Below are positions 63,072-64,000 of a stretch of DNA of 64,000 bases, piece by piece. The stretch covers positions 62,001 through 126,000 of the forward strand of contig JBFWVA010000003.1 of assembly GCA_050246995.1 (NCBI GenBank), written 5' to 3'. The notes beneath the pieces were generated by a model. That model worked only from the letters and a program-made list of their open reading frames with translations. It had not been told where the DNA came from and searched no databases. The stretch comes from SHVO01 sp050246995 (GTDB lineage Bacteria; Pseudomonadota; Alphaproteobacteria; Rhodospirillales; Rhodospirillaceae). Both the position numbers and the translations under genes were made by a program. How positions within the stretch are numbered: position 1 is the first letter of the stretch; every line of letters starts with the position of its first letter.

Positions 63072-64000
63072 TTGAAAGAAACGAGCGAACTTACAGTACG
63101 CGGTATTTTGATCGGCGCGGCCATCACGTTCATTTTCACCGCCGCGAATGTCTACCTCGGTCTGAAAGTCGGACTCACCTTCGCCACCTCCATCCCCGCC
63201 GCGGTGATCTCCATGGCGATCCTGCGCAAGGTGCGGGACGCCGGCATCCTCGAAAATAACATCGTGCAGACCGTCGCCTCGTCGGCGGGTACGCTGTCCT
63301 CCATCATCTTCGTCCTGCCCGGCCTCATTATGATCGGCTGGTGGACCGACTTTCCCTATTGGACCACCTTCGGGATCTGCGCGGCAGGCGGCATCCTTGG
63401 CGTGATGTTCTCCATCCCCTTACGGCGCGCGCTGGTCGTGCAGTCGTCGCTGCCGTTCCCTGAAGGCGTCGCGGCGGCCGAAGTCCTGAAAGTCGGTACC
63501 GAAACGCGCGGCGGTGCGCAGGAAGCCCGCGCGGGATTCACCGTCATCGTCATCAGCACGCTGGTATCGGCGGCTCATACCGCCATGATCGGCGCAAAGC
63601 TCCTGTCGGGCGAACTCGCGGCCTACTTCCGTGTCGGCTCATCGGCGACCGGAATCGCGGGCGGACTTTCGTTTGCGTTGCTGGGGGCCGGACATCTTGT
63701 AGGCCTGTCGGTGGGGACCGCGATGTTCTGCGGATTCCTGATCGCCTGGGGCGTGGCCACGCCGGTCCTCACGGCGCTGCATCCGGCTGATGGCGCCGCC
63801 GTCGATGTCGCGCGCACGGTTTGGGCTACGCAGGTCCGCTTCATTGGCGCGGGCGCCATCGGCGTCGCTGCGCTGTGTAAACTGTTGGAACTTGTCGGCC
63901 CGATCTGGCGCGGCATGGCGGCCGCGCGCGCCTCACGCGCTCAAGTCGGTGCCACCGTGCGCGAGGATCAGGATATCCCGGCGAACATCATCGGGCTCGT
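63072..64000 (+). CDS. OPT family oligopeptide transporter, N-terminal part (cut by window edge)
   Basis: About 309 residues visible. The N-terminal segment ANVYLGLKVGLTFATSIPAAVISMAIL is the OPT family opening, followed by ENNIVQTVASSAGTLSSIIFVLPGL and LPFPEGVAAAEVLKVG. Several membrane helices are visible before the cut. The family moves oligopeptides or metal-chelates. The start appears to be TTG with AGGGGA upstream. The gene continues beyond the window. Confidence 0.88.
   Translation, partial: MKETSELTVRGILIGAAITFIFTAANVYLGLKVGLTFATSIPAAVISMAILRKVRDAGILENNIVQTVASSAGTLSSIIFVLPGLIMIGWWTDFPYWTTFGICAAGGILGVMFSIPLRRALVVQSSLPFPEGVAAAEVLKVGTETRGGAQEARAGFTVIVISTLVSAAHTAMIGAKLLSGELAAYFRVGSSATGIAGGLSFALLGAGHLVGLSVGTAMFCGFLIAWGVATPVLTALHPADGAAVDVARTVWATQVRFIGAGAIGVAALCKLLELVGPIWRGMAAARASRAQVGATVREDQDIPANIIGL

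Overview
The window is about 64 kb of GC-rich (roughly 60 percent by eye) chromosome from an alphaproteobacterium. Four things point there: a circularly permuted two-piece tmRNA gene beside an alpha-type SspB gene, a GapR (DUF2312) gene, an RpoH with the LFFNLR box, and a three-gene proton-translocating transhydrogenase operon. I cannot name the genus. Nearly everything is core chromosome. I see no prophage, integrase, insertion sequence, CRISPR array or toxin-antitoxin pair.

Layout. (1) 1-14.3 kb, minus strand: the division and cell-wall cluster in transcription order mraZ-rsmH-ftsL-ftsI-murE-murF-mraY-murD-ftsW-murG-murC-murB-ddl. It is tightly packed with overlapping stops and starts, and ddl runs off the left edge. 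A promoter carrying four 10-bp-spaced MraZ boxes precedes mraZ. (2) 14.7-18.9 kb: a soluble hybrid histidine kinase facing RNase P RNA, then a cell-wall amidase and rpoH. (3) 19-28 kb: an acyl-CoA dehydrogenase and a large AsmA-like protein (+), then a minus block with a ribbon-helix-helix protein, class II fumarase, hydrolase, membrane protein and Tat-type amidohydrolase. (4) 28-33 kb: class I fumarase, sspB and the permuted ssrA, then thyA and folA. (5) 33-43.7 kb: a secreted serine protease, Mrp/ApbC, hflK-hflC-degP-holC, an M19 dipeptidase and a DEAD-box helicase. (6) 43.9-53 kb: hydrolase, TerB-like protein, lipoprotein, rpmJ, hemN diverging from an undescribed CXXCH protein across an FNR-type box, pyruvate kinase, an EamA permease, N-formylglutamate amidohydrolase, DUF1244 and gapR. 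(7) 53-64 kb: acyl-CoA ligase, M3 oligopeptidase, ABC1 kinase, a DUF559 nuclease ORF bracketed by inverted palindromic repeats, a DUF3108 protein, pntAA-pntAB-pntB and the start of an OPT transporter.

Links between genes. The wall cluster makes UDP-MurNAc-pentapeptide and lipid II and supplies division proteins. ThyA and FolA form the dTMP/tetrahydrofolate loop. SspB delivers tmRNA-tagged proteins to ClpXP and sits directly downstream of ssrA. HflKC, DegP and RpoH belong to protein quality control. Non-ATG starts are common: TTG for the kinase, sspB, apbC, hflK, degP and OPT genes, GTG for two, and probably CTG for the AsmA gene.

Most worth a second look: the DUF559 ORF framed by inverted repeats, the ssrA-sspB neighbourhood with its 15-codon tag, the MraZ operator, and the FNR-boxed hemN/CXXCH divergon. 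None of these is shown here to be a new system.
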